A stretch of DNA of 64,000 bases from QHWT01 sp963755695. Lineage in GTDB: Bacteria > Acidobacteriota > Vicinamibacteria > Vicinamibacterales > 2-12-FULL-66-21. A model generated the notes under the pieces. That model ran no database searches, was not told the origin of the DNA, and saw only the letters and a list, made by a program, of their open reading frames with translations. The translations under genes and the position numbers were made by a program. Below, piece after piece: positions 43,413 through 54,675 of the stretch (the stretch's first letter is position 1; each line of letters opens with the position of its first letter). The stretch is from contig CAVWLB010000001.1 of the NCBI GenBank assembly GCA_963755695.1, positions 868,001-932,000 of the forward strand, written 5' to 3'.

Positions 43413-44006
43413 ATGTCGTTTCGGGTGTCCCCTGAAATAGAAATCATGTGCGCCCCGCGCCGCGCGTATTCAGAGCTGGCGGCGAAGCCGCGCGCGCTGT
43501 CAGTTCTCGACGCGAGCTACCGACCTTTGATTGTGGGTGTCACGATTGGCACGTCCGCCTCGATATCGTCCACGGCACACGTCAGCCTCGGCCTGGTTGC
43601 CAGCGTGACGGCATGCTGGGCGTTTCTCATCGTCATCCAGGTCCTGGCGGCGTGGATGGTGATCCCCTCGGCCGCCCGCCGCGGGATGGGGACGGCATGC
43701 GCGCTGGATCTTCTCTTTTCAGGGCATGCTCCGTGGTCGTTGTGGCTGCTGGCCACAGCCTTCTGGGCGCTGATGCTGCCGATCTCCCACCGGGACTCGC
43801 GCTGGCTGCTCGGGTCGATGATGATTCCCATCGTCTGGAACGCGCTGATCGTCTTTGCGTTCTTTCGAAGCGCGCTGGCCCTTCCGCACGACGTCGCCCT
43901 CCGGCGTACGGTCGCGCATCAGGCACTCAGCGTCGGCAGCACGCTTGCGATCCTGCTGAGCGCCGTCGCGATCTGGCCGCGCATTGTCGGAATGTTCGTA
44001 CGATGA
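43413..44006 (+). CDS. Integral membrane protein of unknown function (Yip1-like length)
   Basis: The 197-residue protein has about five hydrophobic helices (IVGVTIGTSASISSTAHVSLG, ACWAFLIVIQVLAAWMVI, WSLWLLATAFWALMLPI, RWLLGSMMIPIVWNALIVFAFF and LSVGSTLAILLSAVAIW). I recognise no specific family. The start at 43413 is the first ATG. It is divergent from the kinase gene by 54 bp and shares its stop with the start of the PHP gene (ATGA), so both are made together. Confidence 0.7.
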   Translation: MSFRVSPEIEIMCAPRRAYSELAAKPRALSVLDASYRPLIVGVTIGTSASISSTAHVSLGLVASVTACWAFLIVIQVLAAWMVIPSAARRGMGTACALDLLFSGHAPWSLWLLATAFWALMLPISHRDSRWLLGSMMIPIVWNALIVFAFFRSALALPHDVALRRTVAHQALSVGSTLAILLSAVAIWPRIVGMFVR

Positions 44007-44884
44007 AGCGCGTCCGCCTGGCCGTGGCCGGCTTATGGGTCGCGGGGCTCGTGCTTGGCTCGCTGAGCGAGCGCGAAATCACTCCTTCCCCGCTCGTCCA
44101 TGACGGCTTCCAAGTGCTCAGCGCGGACCTGCACGTCCACAGCTTTCCGGGCGACGGGGCGCTTCCGCCGTGGGCGCTCGCGTCGGAGGCCCGTCGCCGA
44201 GGCTTGGACGCCATCGCTCTGACCAATCACAACCAGATGCTGTCATGGAAGCTGGCGAGGTGGCTCAGGTCGCCGTCACCGGGGGTGCTGCTGCTGCCGG
44301 GAGAAGAAGTGACCACGCCGGATTTCCACATGGCCGCCGTCGGTGTGCAGCACACGGTTGAATGGGACCGATCGGCGGCGGTGGTGGCAGCTCGCGTCCA
44401 CGCTGCCGGCGGGGTGGCGATTGCCGCGCATCCGGATGACCGCGCCGCGGAAGCGCTCGACTCCGTGTTCGGAGATCTCGATGGCATCGAAACCGCACAT
44501 CCCGTCCGTCATCGGAGCGACCAGGCGGGCCGGGACCTGAACGCGGTAACTGGTCGCGCGTTGGCGAAGCATCCTTCGATTGCACAGATCGGCTCGTCCG
44601 ATTTCCATTACCTGGCGCCGATTGGTTTGTGCCGCACCTATATCTTCGCGCGGGCTGCGACTGTGAACGGTGTGCTGGAGGCCATCCGTGAGGACCGAAC
44701 CGTCGCCTGCGACGCACGAGGACTCACCTATGGCGACCCGCGCCTTTCGATGATCGTCGCGGATGCCTGCCGTCGAGCGGCAAGTTCAGATTCGAATCTG
44801 GATCCACGACTGAACCGTATCGCCGTGCTGTGCGCATGGCTTGGAGCAGTCGGTCTCACGTTGACCGGCCCTCGACGGGGATAG
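44003..44884 (+). CDS. PHP-domain metal-dependent phosphoesterase, membrane-anchored
   Basis: The 293-residue product has an N-terminal anchor (RLAVAGLWVAGLVLG) and a PHP domain: ADLHVHSFPGDG (metal ligands HxH, about residues 39-50), DAIALTNHNQML, LLPGEEVTT, AAHPDD and IGSSDFHYLAP. These are the conserved His/Asp ligand positions for a trinuclear metal site. PHP proteins hydrolyse phosphoesters; the substrate is not evident. A C-terminal hydrophobic helix (VLCAWLGAVGLTLTG) suggests a second membrane contact, with the catalytic domain outside the cytoplasm. Confidence 0.88.
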   Translation: MKRVRLAVAGLWVAGLVLGSLSEREITPSPLVHDGFQVLSADLHVHSFPGDGALPPWALASEARRRGLDAIALTNHNQMLSWKLARWLRSPSPGVLLLPGEEVTTPDFHMAAVGVQHTVEWDRSAAVVAARVHAAGGVAIAAHPDDRAAEALDSVFGDLDGIETAHPVRHRSDQAGRDLNAVTGRALAKHPSIAQIGSSDFHYLAPIGLCRTYIFARAATVNGVLEAIREDRTVACDARGLTYGDPRLSMIVADACRRAASSDSNLDPRLNRIAVLCAWLGAVGLTLTGPRRG

Positions 44885-44896
44885 AATGCCGATGCC

Positions 44897-46687
<1,791 letters not shown>

Positions 46688-46749
46688 CCAGAATTTGATG
46701 GCTGCATGCGGGCCGCGGGACTATCATCAATCGTTACGAATCTCCAGGG

Positions 46750-47373
46750 ATGACCCGGGATCACACCGTGTCTGAACATTTCGTACAGTTGTGCGATTCG
46801 AGAGAATCGCTGTCGGCCGCCGCAGCGGAATTCATGATCGCTCGGCACGCCGCCGGCGATTGTCTCCTCATCGTCGCGCGTGAATCGAACTGCGTCGCCA
46901 TTCAGCGCATCCTTGCAGCGCGTGGCGTCGACGTAGGTGCGGCGACCGCGAGCGGACGCCTCGTCGTGCTGAATGCGGTCGCGACGCTCGCGAAGTTGTC
47001 GCTCAATGGCCAGCCGCACGGGCCGTCGTTTCAGACCGTCATTGCCGCACCCGTCCGCGCGCTTGCCGCGAAGGGAAGCCTAAGTATCTATGGCGAGATG
47101 GTCGACATGCTTGCCGAGTACGACGACGTCGACGCCGCACTCGCGCTCGAAGGTATGTGGAACGACCTGGCAAGTCGGCAAGCGTTCCGACTGATGTGCG
47201 GTTATTCCGCCGCGCACTTCGTCGCCCGGCGCGCGGAGTCGCGCCTCCGCGACGTCTGTGCTGCCCACGCCCAGGTGCGCTGCGAGGACGGCGACCCGCT
47301 CGGGGGCTGGCTGCTGAAGCGGTCGGAGCTTCATTTCGCGTCCAGCCCATTGCCCGGCGCCCCCTTCAATTGA
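46750..47373 (+). CDS. MEDS (DcmR-like sensory) domain protein
   Basis: The 207-residue protein matches the MEDS fold: HFVQLCDSRESLSAAAAEFMIARHAAGDCLLIVAR (about residues 10-44), VGAATASGRLVVLNAVATLAKL, SLSIYGEMVDMLAEYDDVDAALALEGMWNDL, and FRLMCGYSAAHF. MEDS domains occur in regulators of methylotrophy and often pair with histidine kinases. Here it has no DNA-binding domain and lies 62 bp after a GAF kinase. It probably senses the same signal, possibly a one-carbon compound, but this is inference from the family name. Confidence 0.85.
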   Translation: MTRDHTVSEHFVQLCDSRESLSAAAAEFMIARHAAGDCLLIVARESNCVAIQRILAARGVDVGAATASGRLVVLNAVATLAKLSLNGQPHGPSFQTVIAAPVRALAAKGSLSIYGEMVDMLAEYDDVDAALALEGMWNDLASRQAFRLMCGYSAAHFVARRAESRLRDVCAAHAQVRCEDGDPLGGWLLKRSELHFASSPLPGAPFN

Positions 47374-47846
47374 CAGGCTGGAGAGCGGCGGACCGGGCCG
47401 GGCTCAGCGACAGGCCGCCCGGTTTGCGACCCCAAGGTGCGGGCGTTCATCGACATAGCGGCCGCCGCAAAGCGCACGCAACGGTAACCTCGATTCTGTA
47501 CTTCCCGCGCAGAGACTGTAATCTCCCGCAGCGCCGCAGGCCCTGAAATCGCAATTTTTCGGGCTCTCCCGCGGGTATCGCGCTTGCGATGCCCCCGCCC
47601 GTGCTTCGGCATCCGATCCCTCGTGCGTTCCTCATCTTCATCCCTCTCGTGATCTGCGCGAGTCGCGTGCATGGTCACGAGGTCGCAACCCCGGGCGCCC
47701 TGACCCAGGAAGTAAACCGCTGCCTGACCATGGTGCGTATCGCGGCCACCCGCCGGAGCCCGAACAAAGTGGCCACCCGATGCGCGGTCCGCGCCGGCTA
47801 TTCATGGCAGCCAAGACGTGCACCCCATTCCGCGTGAGAGGCCCAC
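47374..47846 (+). other. Intergenic region with one doubtful small frame
   Basis: An 82-codon plus-strand frame (47589-47837) begins MPPPVLRHPIPRAFLIFIPLVICASRVHGHE, which looks like a signal peptide, but the remainder has no domain and its start lacks a ribosome site. GGGCTCTCCCGCGGG with a run of T before it (47558-47578) could be a weak terminator for the MEDS gene. Otherwise nothing is recognised. Confidence 0.35.
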
Positions 47847-50800
47847 ATGCCGCGAGATCGTGCTGTCTCGGTTGGAGCGTTCGCTCTCGTCTTCACGGCC
47901 CTCTGCGGTGTATTCGTTTCAGCACAGGGTCCACAAGGTCCTCAGGGTCCACGGCCTCCGAAGTCTTTGCCCCCGGAGGTGTTCAAGCACGTCGCGAGTA
48001 ACGGCTCGGTTCGGGTGATCGTAGAGTTGCGGCTGGAAGGCAGCATGACTGCCGAAGGCCGACTGGCCGCACCTGCGCTCGCCGCTCAGCGCAAGAGCAT
48101 CTCGGACGTGGCGGATCGTGTATGGGCAGCGCTTCCGCGGACGGAACGGCGGATGGTACATCGCTACCAGACCCTCCCGTACCTGGCCGTCGAAGTCGGC
48201 CCGAACGCGCTGGCCGCCCTAACGGCGTCACCCGACGTCGCGCGCGTCTTCGCTGACGAGATCGCCCGGCCGGTATTGGCCGAGAGCGTGCCGCTCGTGC
48301 AGGCGGACCAGGCGTGGGCGAGCGGCTACGATGGTTCGGGCACCACAATCGCCGTGCTCGACACGGGCGTCGATTCGAGTCACCCGTTTCTCGCGGGCAA
48401 GGTAATCGAGGAAGCGTGCTTCAGCACGACGACCGCCGGACTGAGCCTGTCGACCTGCCCGGATGGAACCGACGAGCAGGTCGGTCCGGGCGCAGCCGCC
48501 CCCTGTTCCCTGAGCGACTGCATCCACGGCACACACGTCGCCGGGATCGCTGCAGGAAACGGCGCGACCGCGTCGCAACCATTCTCGGGCGTGGCCAAGG
48601 GCGCGCGCCTGATGGCGGTGCAGGTGTTTTCCCAGGTGACCGACGCGCAGAGCTGCGGAGGCACTGCCCCCTGCGCGGGCGCCTTCTCGTCGGACATCAT
48701 CGCAGGCCTCGAGCGCGTCTACTCCCTCGCCGCATCGCTCAACATCGTTGCCGCCAATCTGAGTCTTGGGAGTTCCACATTTGCGGCCCCCTGTGACGAC
48801 CAGCCGTACAAGCCGGCGATCGACAATCTCCGCTCGATCGGCGTCGCGACGATCGCTGCAGCCGGGAACAGTTCCTCCGGGTCGATGCTTTCGTCCCCGG
48901 GGTGCATCTCCTCGGCCGTGAGCGTGGGTTCGACGGACAAGTCGAATCAGGTGTCGTTCTTTTCGAACGTCGCACCATCGTTGTCGCTGTTCGCGCCAGG
49001 CGATTCCATCAATTCATCAGTCCCCGGCGGCGGATTCACGCCGCTGAGCGGCACGTCGATGGCCGCGCCGCACGTGGCGGGAACCTGGGCGATCCTGCGG
49101 CAGGCCGTGCCTGGAGCCAGTGTGACGACGCTCCTGGACAGGCTGCGGCAGACGGGTCTCCCGATCACCGACAATCGACCCTTTTTCGGCGGCGGCGCGA
49201 CCGTGCCTCGGATCAGTGTCTTCGCTGCGCTCGCCTCGCTGGTACCCGTCAACAGCCCGGTGCCGGTCCTGACCTCGTTCTCGCCGGCACGCCTGCGTGC
49301 GGGCGGCAGTTCGCCGGTGACCATCACCCTGACCGGCAGCGGGTTCAACGGACTGTCGGTGGCATCGTGGAACGGTGCCCCGAAACCGACCACGCTCGTC
49401 AGCACGACGACGCTGCAGGTGCAACTCGCGCCCGCCGATCTCCTGACCGGCCCGAACGGACAGGTGTTTGTATCGAACCCGGCGCCGGGGGGCGGCACGT
49501 CCGCGACCTTGGCGGTGCCAATCAATCCACCGCCGTCGTTGACCGTCAACGCAACGACCGTTGCGCCATCGTCGCGCGTCACGGTGACCCTCGCGCATGG
49601 CTTTGGCGGCTCGAGCGACTGGCTTGCCCTGGCTGCTGCGGGATCGCCGAACACGAGTTATGTGACCTTTACTTATGTGGGTACGAACGTAGCGGACCGG
49701 ACCTGGACGGTCACCCTTCCGTCAACGCCCGGGCCGTATGAGTTCAGGCTTTTCCTGAACAACACGTATACGCGTGCGGCAACGAGCCCGACCGTCACGG
49801 TCGACGTGGCGGTCAACCCCGTCCCGACGGTCACGTCGGTGTCGCCTGCCAGTGCGGGCGCCGGCGGACCCTCGTTCGTCCTGACGGTAAACGGCAGCGG
49901 TTTTCTCTCCTCTTCCGTCGTTCGGTGGAACGGGTCGGCCAGGCCGACATCCTTCGTCAGCAGCACGCAACTCCAGGCGTCGATCGGCGCGGCCGATATT
50001 GCCTCGCCGTCAACGGCGCAGGTCACCGTGTTCTCGCCGGCTCCGGGCGGAGGCACGTCTGCGGCGCTCCCGGTCGCGATCAACACTGCGCCGGGGCTGG
50101 CGGTCAGCGCGACTTCGGTAGCGCCCGGAGGAAGTGTGACAGTCACACTTAGCAACGGCCCCGGGGGCGGGCTGGACTGGCTCGCCTTCGCGCAGACCGG
50201 CGCACCGAACACGAGCTACATCTCATTTGTGTATGTCGGTACAGGAGTGACAAGCCGCACGTGGACGGTTACGGCTCCGACGACACCAGGCACGTATGAA
50301 TTCCGTCTCTTCCTGAACAACGGGTATACCCGCGCGTCGACGAGCCCGACCGTCACCGTGCAGGCGCAGGCAAGTCCAGTCCCGTCGGTGGCCTCGCTCA
50401 GTCCGAACCGCGCAAGCGCCGGAAGCGCCGCATTTACGCTCGTCGTCAACGGGACCGGCTTCGTCGGCACGTCGACCGTTCAGTGGAACGGCAGCCCCCG
50501 GCCCACCACGTTCTTCAGCAGCACTCAGCTTCGCGCGTCGATTTCGGGCGCGGACATCGCGACGGTGGGGACGGCGCAGGTGTCGGTTGTAACACCCGCT
50601 CCAGGCGGCGGAACATCGGCGGCATTCCCGTTCACGGTCGCACCGCCGCCGACACTTACGGTCAGCGCGACGACAGTGGCGCCCGGAGGAAGTGTGACCG
50701 TCACACTTACCAATGGCCTCGGCGGCGGCCTGGACTGGCTCGCATTCGCCCCCACGAACGCTTCCAACACCAGCTACATCACGTTCGTGTATGTCGGAAC

Positions 50801-50924
50801 GGGCGTGACCACGACGACGTGGACGGTGAAGGCCCCGTCGACGCCGGGCACCTACGAGTTCCGGCTGTTTCCGAACAACGGCTACACGCGCGCTGCAACG
50901 AGCCCGACCGTCACGGTGCAGTAG
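47847..50924 (+). CDS. Secreted subtilisin-like (S8) protease with C-terminal IPT/TIG repeat modules
   Basis: The 1025-residue protein has a signal peptide (about residues 1-25), an inhibitor-like propeptide (about 40-150), and a peptidase S8 domain. Its catalytic Asp is in TIAVLDTGVDSSHP (about 171), His in HGTHVAGIAAG (about 227) and Ser in GTSMAAPHVAG (about 404). The remainder is three tandem modules of about 185 residues. Each has an IPT/TIG-like domain (SPVPVLTSFSP, GSGF, WNGAPKPTT, PAPGGGTS) followed by a second beta domain (SVTVTLxNG, DWLA, TYEFRLFLNN, TSPTVTV). The second and third modules are close to identical in DNA over stretches, so they arose by recent duplication. The enzyme degrades extracellular protein. 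Confidence 0.93.
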   Translation: MPRDRAVSVGAFALVFTALCGVFVSAQGPQGPQGPRPPKSLPPEVFKHVASNGSVRVIVELRLEGSMTAEGRLAAPALAAQRKSISDVADRVWAALPRTERRMVHRYQTLPYLAVEVGPNALAALTASPDVARVFADEIARPVLAESVPLVQADQAWASGYDGSGTTIAVLDTGVDSSHPFLAGKVIEEACFSTTTAGLSLSTCPDGTDEQVGPGAAAPCSLSDCIHGTHVAGIAAGNGATASQPFSGVAKGARLMAVQVFSQVTDAQSCGGTAPCAGAFSSDIIAGLERVYSLAASLNIVAANLSLGSSTFAAPCDDQPYKPAIDNLRSIGVATIAAAGNSSSGSMLSSPGCISSAVSVGSTDKSNQVSFFSNVAPSLSLFAPGDSINSSVPGGGFTPLSGTSMAAPHVAGTWAILRQAVPGASVTTLLDRLRQTGLPITDNRPFFGGGATVPRISVFAALASLVPVNSPVPVLTSFSPARLRAGGSSPVTITLTGSGFNGLSVASWNGAPKPTTLVSTTTLQVQLAPADLLTGPNGQVFVSNPAPGGGTSATLAVPINPPPSLTVNATTVAPSSRVTVTLAHGFGGSSDWLALAAAGSPNTSYVTFTYVGTNVADRTWTVTLPSTPGPYEFRLFLNNTYTRAATSPTVTVDVAVNPVPTVTSVSPASAGAGGPSFVLTVNGSGFLSSSVVRWNGSARPTSFVSSTQLQASIGAADIASPSTAQVTVFSPAPGGGTSAALPVAINTAPGLAVSATSVAPGGSVTVTLSNGPGGGLDWLAFAQTGAPNTSYISFVYVGTGVTSRTWTVTAPTTPGTYEFRLFLNNGYTRASTSPTVTVQAQASPVPSVASLSPNRASAGSAAFTLVVNGTGFVGTSTVQWNGSPRPTTFFSSTQLRASISGADIATVGTAQVSVVTPAPGGGTSAAFPFTVAPPPTLTVSATTVAPGGSVTVTLTNGLGGGLDWLAFAPTNASNTSYITFVYVGTGVTTTTWTVKAPSTPGTYEFRLFPNNGYTRAATSPTVTVQ
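49249..50924 (+). repeat. Three tandem copies of an IPT/TIG plus beta-domain module
   Basis: Module borders are near 49249, 49813 and 50371 (about 555-560 bp each). Stretches such as GCGCCCGGAGGAAGTGTGAC recur unchanged in modules 2 and 3 (50123 and 50681). The first module is more divergent. This is a region prone to unequal recombination and to assembly collapse. Confidence 0.8.
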
Positions 50925-51096
50925 CGTCGGTTCGGCGTCCAATCCGTTCCCTTGCCACCGTGCGTGTGTGCGTCGCGTTCTGTCGCATGCGCGCACGGTG
51001 TCCCCTTGACTAGTTTGACCAGTAGGGTCCACCTCCGATAGCCCACCCGCCGCGCATCTTTGCCGGAGTCGCGATAGACTCCAACCGCCACGCTCC

Positions 51097-51810
51097 ATGC
51101 GCCAGGTTCTGCTTGCCAACTGTGCCGTCGCTCTCTGGTTCGCTTTTGGATTCCTCGCACCGCGGGTTTTCTGTCAGCAAGCGGTGCCGGATGGATTCAC
51201 TTCGATCTTCGACGGCAGGACTTCCGCCGGGTGGCACTGGAGCCGGACTTCGCACCACGGCACGACCGCGGAGCTCAATATCGAGGATGGCGCGCTGGTA
51301 CTGAGGCAGCATCCGTTCGGACAGGGTGGGTTGCTGCTCTCCGACAAGAGCTACCAGGACTTCGAGCTCTCGCTCGAGGCGAAACCGGATGCGGACTTCA
51401 ACAGCGGCATTTTCCTTCGCTCGTCCGAAGGCGGCTCGGCCTACCAGATCGAGCTCGTGAGACCGGGCAACACCGGCGCATGGCTCGGCGAAATGATGCG
51501 TCTCGGCGAACCCCACTACATCGGCGAGCGAGCCGACATCAATGCCGTCTGGAGAGACGGCGAATGGAATGCGATGAGGGTTCGAATGGTCGGCGACGCG
51601 CCCCACGTCACCTTGTGGATCAATGACGTCAGGATGTGGGAACTGCAGATGGCCGGGAACGACCAGATCGGCGGACGATATGGCGGCATGATTGGTCTGC
51701 AGCTTCACTGGACCGCGACCTACACCAACGCGGCCGGCGTGCCGTACGGATCCGGCGCGCCATGGGCCGTTCAGCGCTTTCGCAACATCGCGATCAGGGA
51801 ACTGAAGTGA
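51097..51810 (+). CDS. Secreted DUF1080 (3-keto-disaccharide hydrolase) family protein
   Basis: The 237-residue product has a signal peptide (MRQVLLANCAVALWFAFGFLAPRVFCQQ). Its concanavalin-like domain carries FTSIFDGRTSAGWHWSR, DGALVLRQHPFGQGGLLLSDKSYQDFELSLEAKPDADFNSGIFLRS, IELVRPGNTGAWLG and the closing WAVQRFRNIAIRELK. The family includes hydrolases of 3-keto sugars and sugar-binding proteins. It starts an operon that ends in an ABC sugar importer, supporting a role in releasing or capturing sugars outside. Its stop overlaps the next start (GTGA). Confidence 0.85.
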   Translation: MRQVLLANCAVALWFAFGFLAPRVFCQQAVPDGFTSIFDGRTSAGWHWSRTSHHGTTAELNIEDGALVLRQHPFGQGGLLLSDKSYQDFELSLEAKPDADFNSGIFLRSSEGGSAYQIELVRPGNTGAWLGEMMRLGEPHYIGERADINAVWRDGEWNAMRVRMVGDAPHVTLWINDVRMWELQMAGNDQIGGRYGGMIGLQLHWTATYTNAAGVPYGSGAPWAVQRFRNIAIRELK

Positions 51811-52586
51811 CGCGCTGGCCGCTGGTGGCATTCGTCAGCGCGATTGCCCTTCCCGCGTCAGGGTTCCCTCCGCCGCCGACATATACCAACAGCATCGGAA
51901 TGGAGTTCGTGTTGATCACGCCTGGTGAGATGGTGGTGGGTCGCTTCGAGCCGCCGTATCCAAAGTCAGAAGACGCGGCGTCGTCCGAACGGCTCGAGCG
52001 TCTCGCGCGCGAGCAGTATTCACCTGGCTTCCGCGTCAGACTGGACCGTCCTTATTACATCGGCAAGTACGAGGTCACGCAAGCGCAATGGACCCGGGTC
52101 ATGAGTGACAACCCTTCTGTCTTCCGCGGAGATGGGGCAGGCGAGCACCCGGTCGAGAACGTGACCTGGGATGCCGCGCAGATGTTTGTCCGCAAGCTGA
52201 ATGCGCTGGAGAAGACCACTCTCTACCGCCTGCCATCGGAATTCGAATGGGAGTACGCGGCGCGCGCGGGAGGCGAGGGAGACATCCCCTGGACGGAAAT
52301 CCGCGAAGAGGCGATTGCCGGCTACAACGCCTTCACCAGCACGCACCGGGTCGGCGACAAGCATCCCAACCGTTGGGGCTTGTACGACATGCTGGGGAAC
52401 GTCTGGGAATGGGTCGACGACTTCTACAACGAAAAGATCTTCGCCGACCCGACGCCTCCGACGACCGGACGCGAACACGTGCTCAAGGGCGGCGGCTTCG
52501 TCGCTGACGTGAAGAACGCGATCCCGGCGACGCATGCGGCGGGCCCCGGCAGCGGGTTCGACGTCGGATTCAGGGTCGCACGATGA
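51807..52586 (+). CDS. Formylglycine-generating-enzyme (SUMF1)-like secreted protein
   Basis: From the GTG at 51807 the 259-residue product has a signal peptide (VTRWPLVAFVSAIALPASG) and the FGE-sulfatase fold: TNSIGMEFVLITPGEMVVG (start of domain), YYIGKYEVTQAQWTRVM, HPVENVTWDAAQMFVRKLN, YRLPSEFEWEYAARAGG, and RWGLYDMLGNVWEWVDDFY near the end. The paired Cys residues used by true FGE to oxidise sulfatase Cys are not visible, so it is likely a non-catalytic or different-activity member. It overlaps both neighbours in the operon. Confidence 0.85.
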   Translation: MTRWPLVAFVSAIALPASGFPPPPTYTNSIGMEFVLITPGEMVVGRFEPPYPKSEDAASSERLERLAREQYSPGFRVRLDRPYYIGKYEVTQAQWTRVMSDNPSVFRGDGAGEHPVENVTWDAAQMFVRKLNALEKTTLYRLPSEFEWEYAARAGGEGDIPWTEIREEAIAGYNAFTSTHRVGDKHPNRWGLYDMLGNVWEWVDDFYNEKIFADPTPPTTGREHVLKGGGFVADVKNAIPATHAAGPGSGFDVGFRVAR

Positions 52587-53641
52587 TTCGTCGCATCCTG
52601 GCCTCACAACAAGCGGGTCTCATCCTCGTCATCGTGCTGCTTGGTGCGCTGCTGACGGTCTTTGCCGGGTCGCACATCGACGGCTTGACCGGACGCTCCG
52701 TCAATAATTTTCTGAACTCGTACACGTTGATTCAGACGGCCACCGACGCGAGCTTCTTCGCGATCATGGCCGTCGGCGCCACGATGGTGATCATCTCCGG
52801 CGGAATCGACCTGTCCGTGGGCTCGATCTACGCGCTGGCCGGCGTAACCACTGCAATGGTCCTGCGCTCGATGGGTCCAATGGCTCCCGCCCAGACCGTC
52901 GTCATCGGCCTGGTCGTTGCGGTCGGCGTCGGCCTGATTTGCGGATCGATCAACGGCCTGATGGTCGTCGGTCTGCGCGTGCACTCGTTCATCATCACGC
53001 TGGGCACGATGTGGATCCTTCGGGGAATCGCCTTCGTCTTGAGCAGCGCCGAAAGCATCCTGCTGCCGAGAGCGCTGACCGAAGTCGCCAAGGCGCCGCT
53101 GGGTCTTGCGGCATCTCTCTATCCGGTCCCGATGATTGCGATGATTGCCGTGACCGCGGTTGGCGCCGTCTACTTGACCCAAACGGTGATGGGACGGCAC
53201 ATCTTCGCGGTTGGCGGGAACGCCGACGCGAGCCGGTTCTCCGGGCTGCACGTGCCCAGAATCCAGTGCGGCGTGTTCATCGTTTCAGGACTGACGGCTG
53301 GGCTCGCGGCGTTCATGGGCGCCAGCTTCTATGGATCGGCTTCGTGCGTCGACGCCACCGGCTACGAGCTTTACGTGATAGCGTCGGCCGTCGTGGGCGG
53401 CGCCAGCCTCGCCGGCGGCAAGGGCAGCGCCATCAACGCGACGCTCGGCGCGCTGCTCATCGTGCTGATTCGACAGTCGATCCGCACGCTGCACTTCGAC
53501 CAGAACTACGAATGGATCATCATCGGGTGCGCCATCATCGTCGCGGTCGTCCTCGACCAGGCCAACGCGCGTTTTTCGGCCCGGCGGCTCGCGCGTGCGG
53601 CCGGGACCGTGGACCGTACTGCAAAAAAGGGGAACGCATGA
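52583..53641 (+). CDS. Ribose/galactoside-type ABC transporter permease
   Basis: The 352-residue membrane protein has about ten helices. The conserved segment IISGGIDLSVGSIYALAGVTTAMVL (about residues 70-95), GSINGLMVVGLRVHSFIITLGTMWILRGIAFVL, and the cytoplasmic loop VGGNADASRFSGLHVPR-IQ region match RbsC/MglC permeases. It forms the channel of the importer with the next two genes. The ATG overlaps the previous stop by 4 bases, and its own stop overlaps the binding-protein start. The sugar cannot be told. Confidence 0.93.
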   Translation: MIRRILASQQAGLILVIVLLGALLTVFAGSHIDGLTGRSVNNFLNSYTLIQTATDASFFAIMAVGATMVIISGGIDLSVGSIYALAGVTTAMVLRSMGPMAPAQTVVIGLVVAVGVGLICGSINGLMVVGLRVHSFIITLGTMWILRGIAFVLSSAESILLPRALTEVAKAPLGLAASLYPVPMIAMIAVTAVGAVYLTQTVMGRHIFAVGGNADASRFSGLHVPRIQCGVFIVSGLTAGLAAFMGASFYGSASCVDATGYELYVIASAVVGGASLAGGKGSAINATLGALLIVLIRQSIRTLHFDQNYEWIIIGCAIIVAVVLDQANARFSARRLARAAGTVDRTAKKGNA

Positions 53642-54675
53642 CAAGCAGACTCAGCATGAAGTTCTTCTCCGCGGTCGTGGTGTCGGTGGTGGTGCTCGTG
53701 GCGGGCTGCAGTGGCGGCGAGAAGCAGGCGGGCAACCAGGGGTCGAGCGCGCGCCCGGCTGGGTTGCGGATCGCAATGATTGCGAAGAGCTCGACCAACC
53801 CGGTCTTCCTGTCGGCACGCACCGGCGCCGAAGCCGCGGCACGTGAGCTCTCCCAGAAGCATGGCGTGCCGATCGAGATCGTGTGGCTGACGCCGCCCGC
53901 CGAGGACGGCCAGGTCCAGGCGCAGCGCATCGCCCAGGCGGTCAACGAGGGCGCGAGCGCCATCTTGATCTCCTGTTCCGATGCCGGCAAGGTGACCGGC
54001 GCGATCGACGATGCCGTCAGCCGCGGCGTGCCCGTCATGACCTTCGACAGCGACGCTCCGCAGTCGAAGCGGTTCGCCTTCTACGGCGTCGACGATGAGA
54101 AGACCGGGCAGACGGTGATGACCGAACTCGCGAAGCAAATGGGCGAGAAGGGGTCGATCGCGATCCTCGCCGGCAACCAGAATGCGCCCAACCTGCGCAA
54201 GCGCGCCGACGGCGTACGCCAGGAGGCGGCGAAATACTCCGGGATGAAGATCGTCGACACCTTCTACCACATCGAGACGCCGCAGGACGCCGCCGCGGAA
54301 GTCGTGCGCGTGCAGAACGCGTATCCACAAATCCAGGGATGGGCGATGATTGGCGGCTGGCCCTTGTTTACCGCGACGCTGCTGACGGACCTGGATCCGA
54401 AGAAAGTCAAAATCGTTGCAGTCGATGCCCTGCCGGCCGAGCTTCCTTACGTCGAGAAGGGACTCGCCCCCGTCCTTCTCGCGCAGCCGACCTATCTCTG
54501 GGGAAAAGTCTCGGTTGAGAAGATCGTGGACAAGGTGCATTTGAAAAAGGATGTCCCGCAGATCATTCCGATGGAACTGGTGCGCGTGACGAGGGACAAC
54601 CTCGGGACGTGGGCGCGGCAGCTGAAGGACTGGGGATTCAGCGACGTTCCGGAAAAGTATCTGAGCATGCAGTGA
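53638..54675 (+). CDS. Sugar ABC transporter substrate-binding lipoprotein
   Basis: The 345-residue protein has a lipoprotein signal (VVVLVAGCSGG, Cys about 23) and a periplasmic-binding-protein type 1 fold: LRIAMIAKSSTNPVFLSARTGAEAAARELS, ASAILISCSDAGKVTGAIDDAVSRGVPVMTFDSDAP, YGVDDEKTGQTVMTELAKQMG, IAILAGNQNAPNLRKRADG and IVAVDALPAELPYVEKG. This is the ribose-binding-protein arrangement. AAAAAAGGGG upstream of the ATG is a strong ribosome site. It is lipid-anchored, as often in Acidobacteria. Confidence 0.94.
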   Translation: MTSRLSMKFFSAVVVSVVVLVAGCSGGEKQAGNQGSSARPAGLRIAMIAKSSTNPVFLSARTGAEAAARELSQKHGVPIEIVWLTPPAEDGQVQAQRIAQAVNEGASAILISCSDAGKVTGAIDDAVSRGVPVMTFDSDAPQSKRFAFYGVDDEKTGQTVMTELAKQMGEKGSIAILAGNQNAPNLRKRADGVRQEAAKYSGMKIVDTFYHIETPQDAAAEVVRVQNAYPQIQGWAMIGGWPLFTATLLTDLDPKKVKIVAVDALPAELPYVEKGLAPVLLAQPTYLWGKVSVEKIVDKVHLKKDVPQIIPMELVRVTRDNLGTWARQLKDWGFSDVPEKYLSMQ

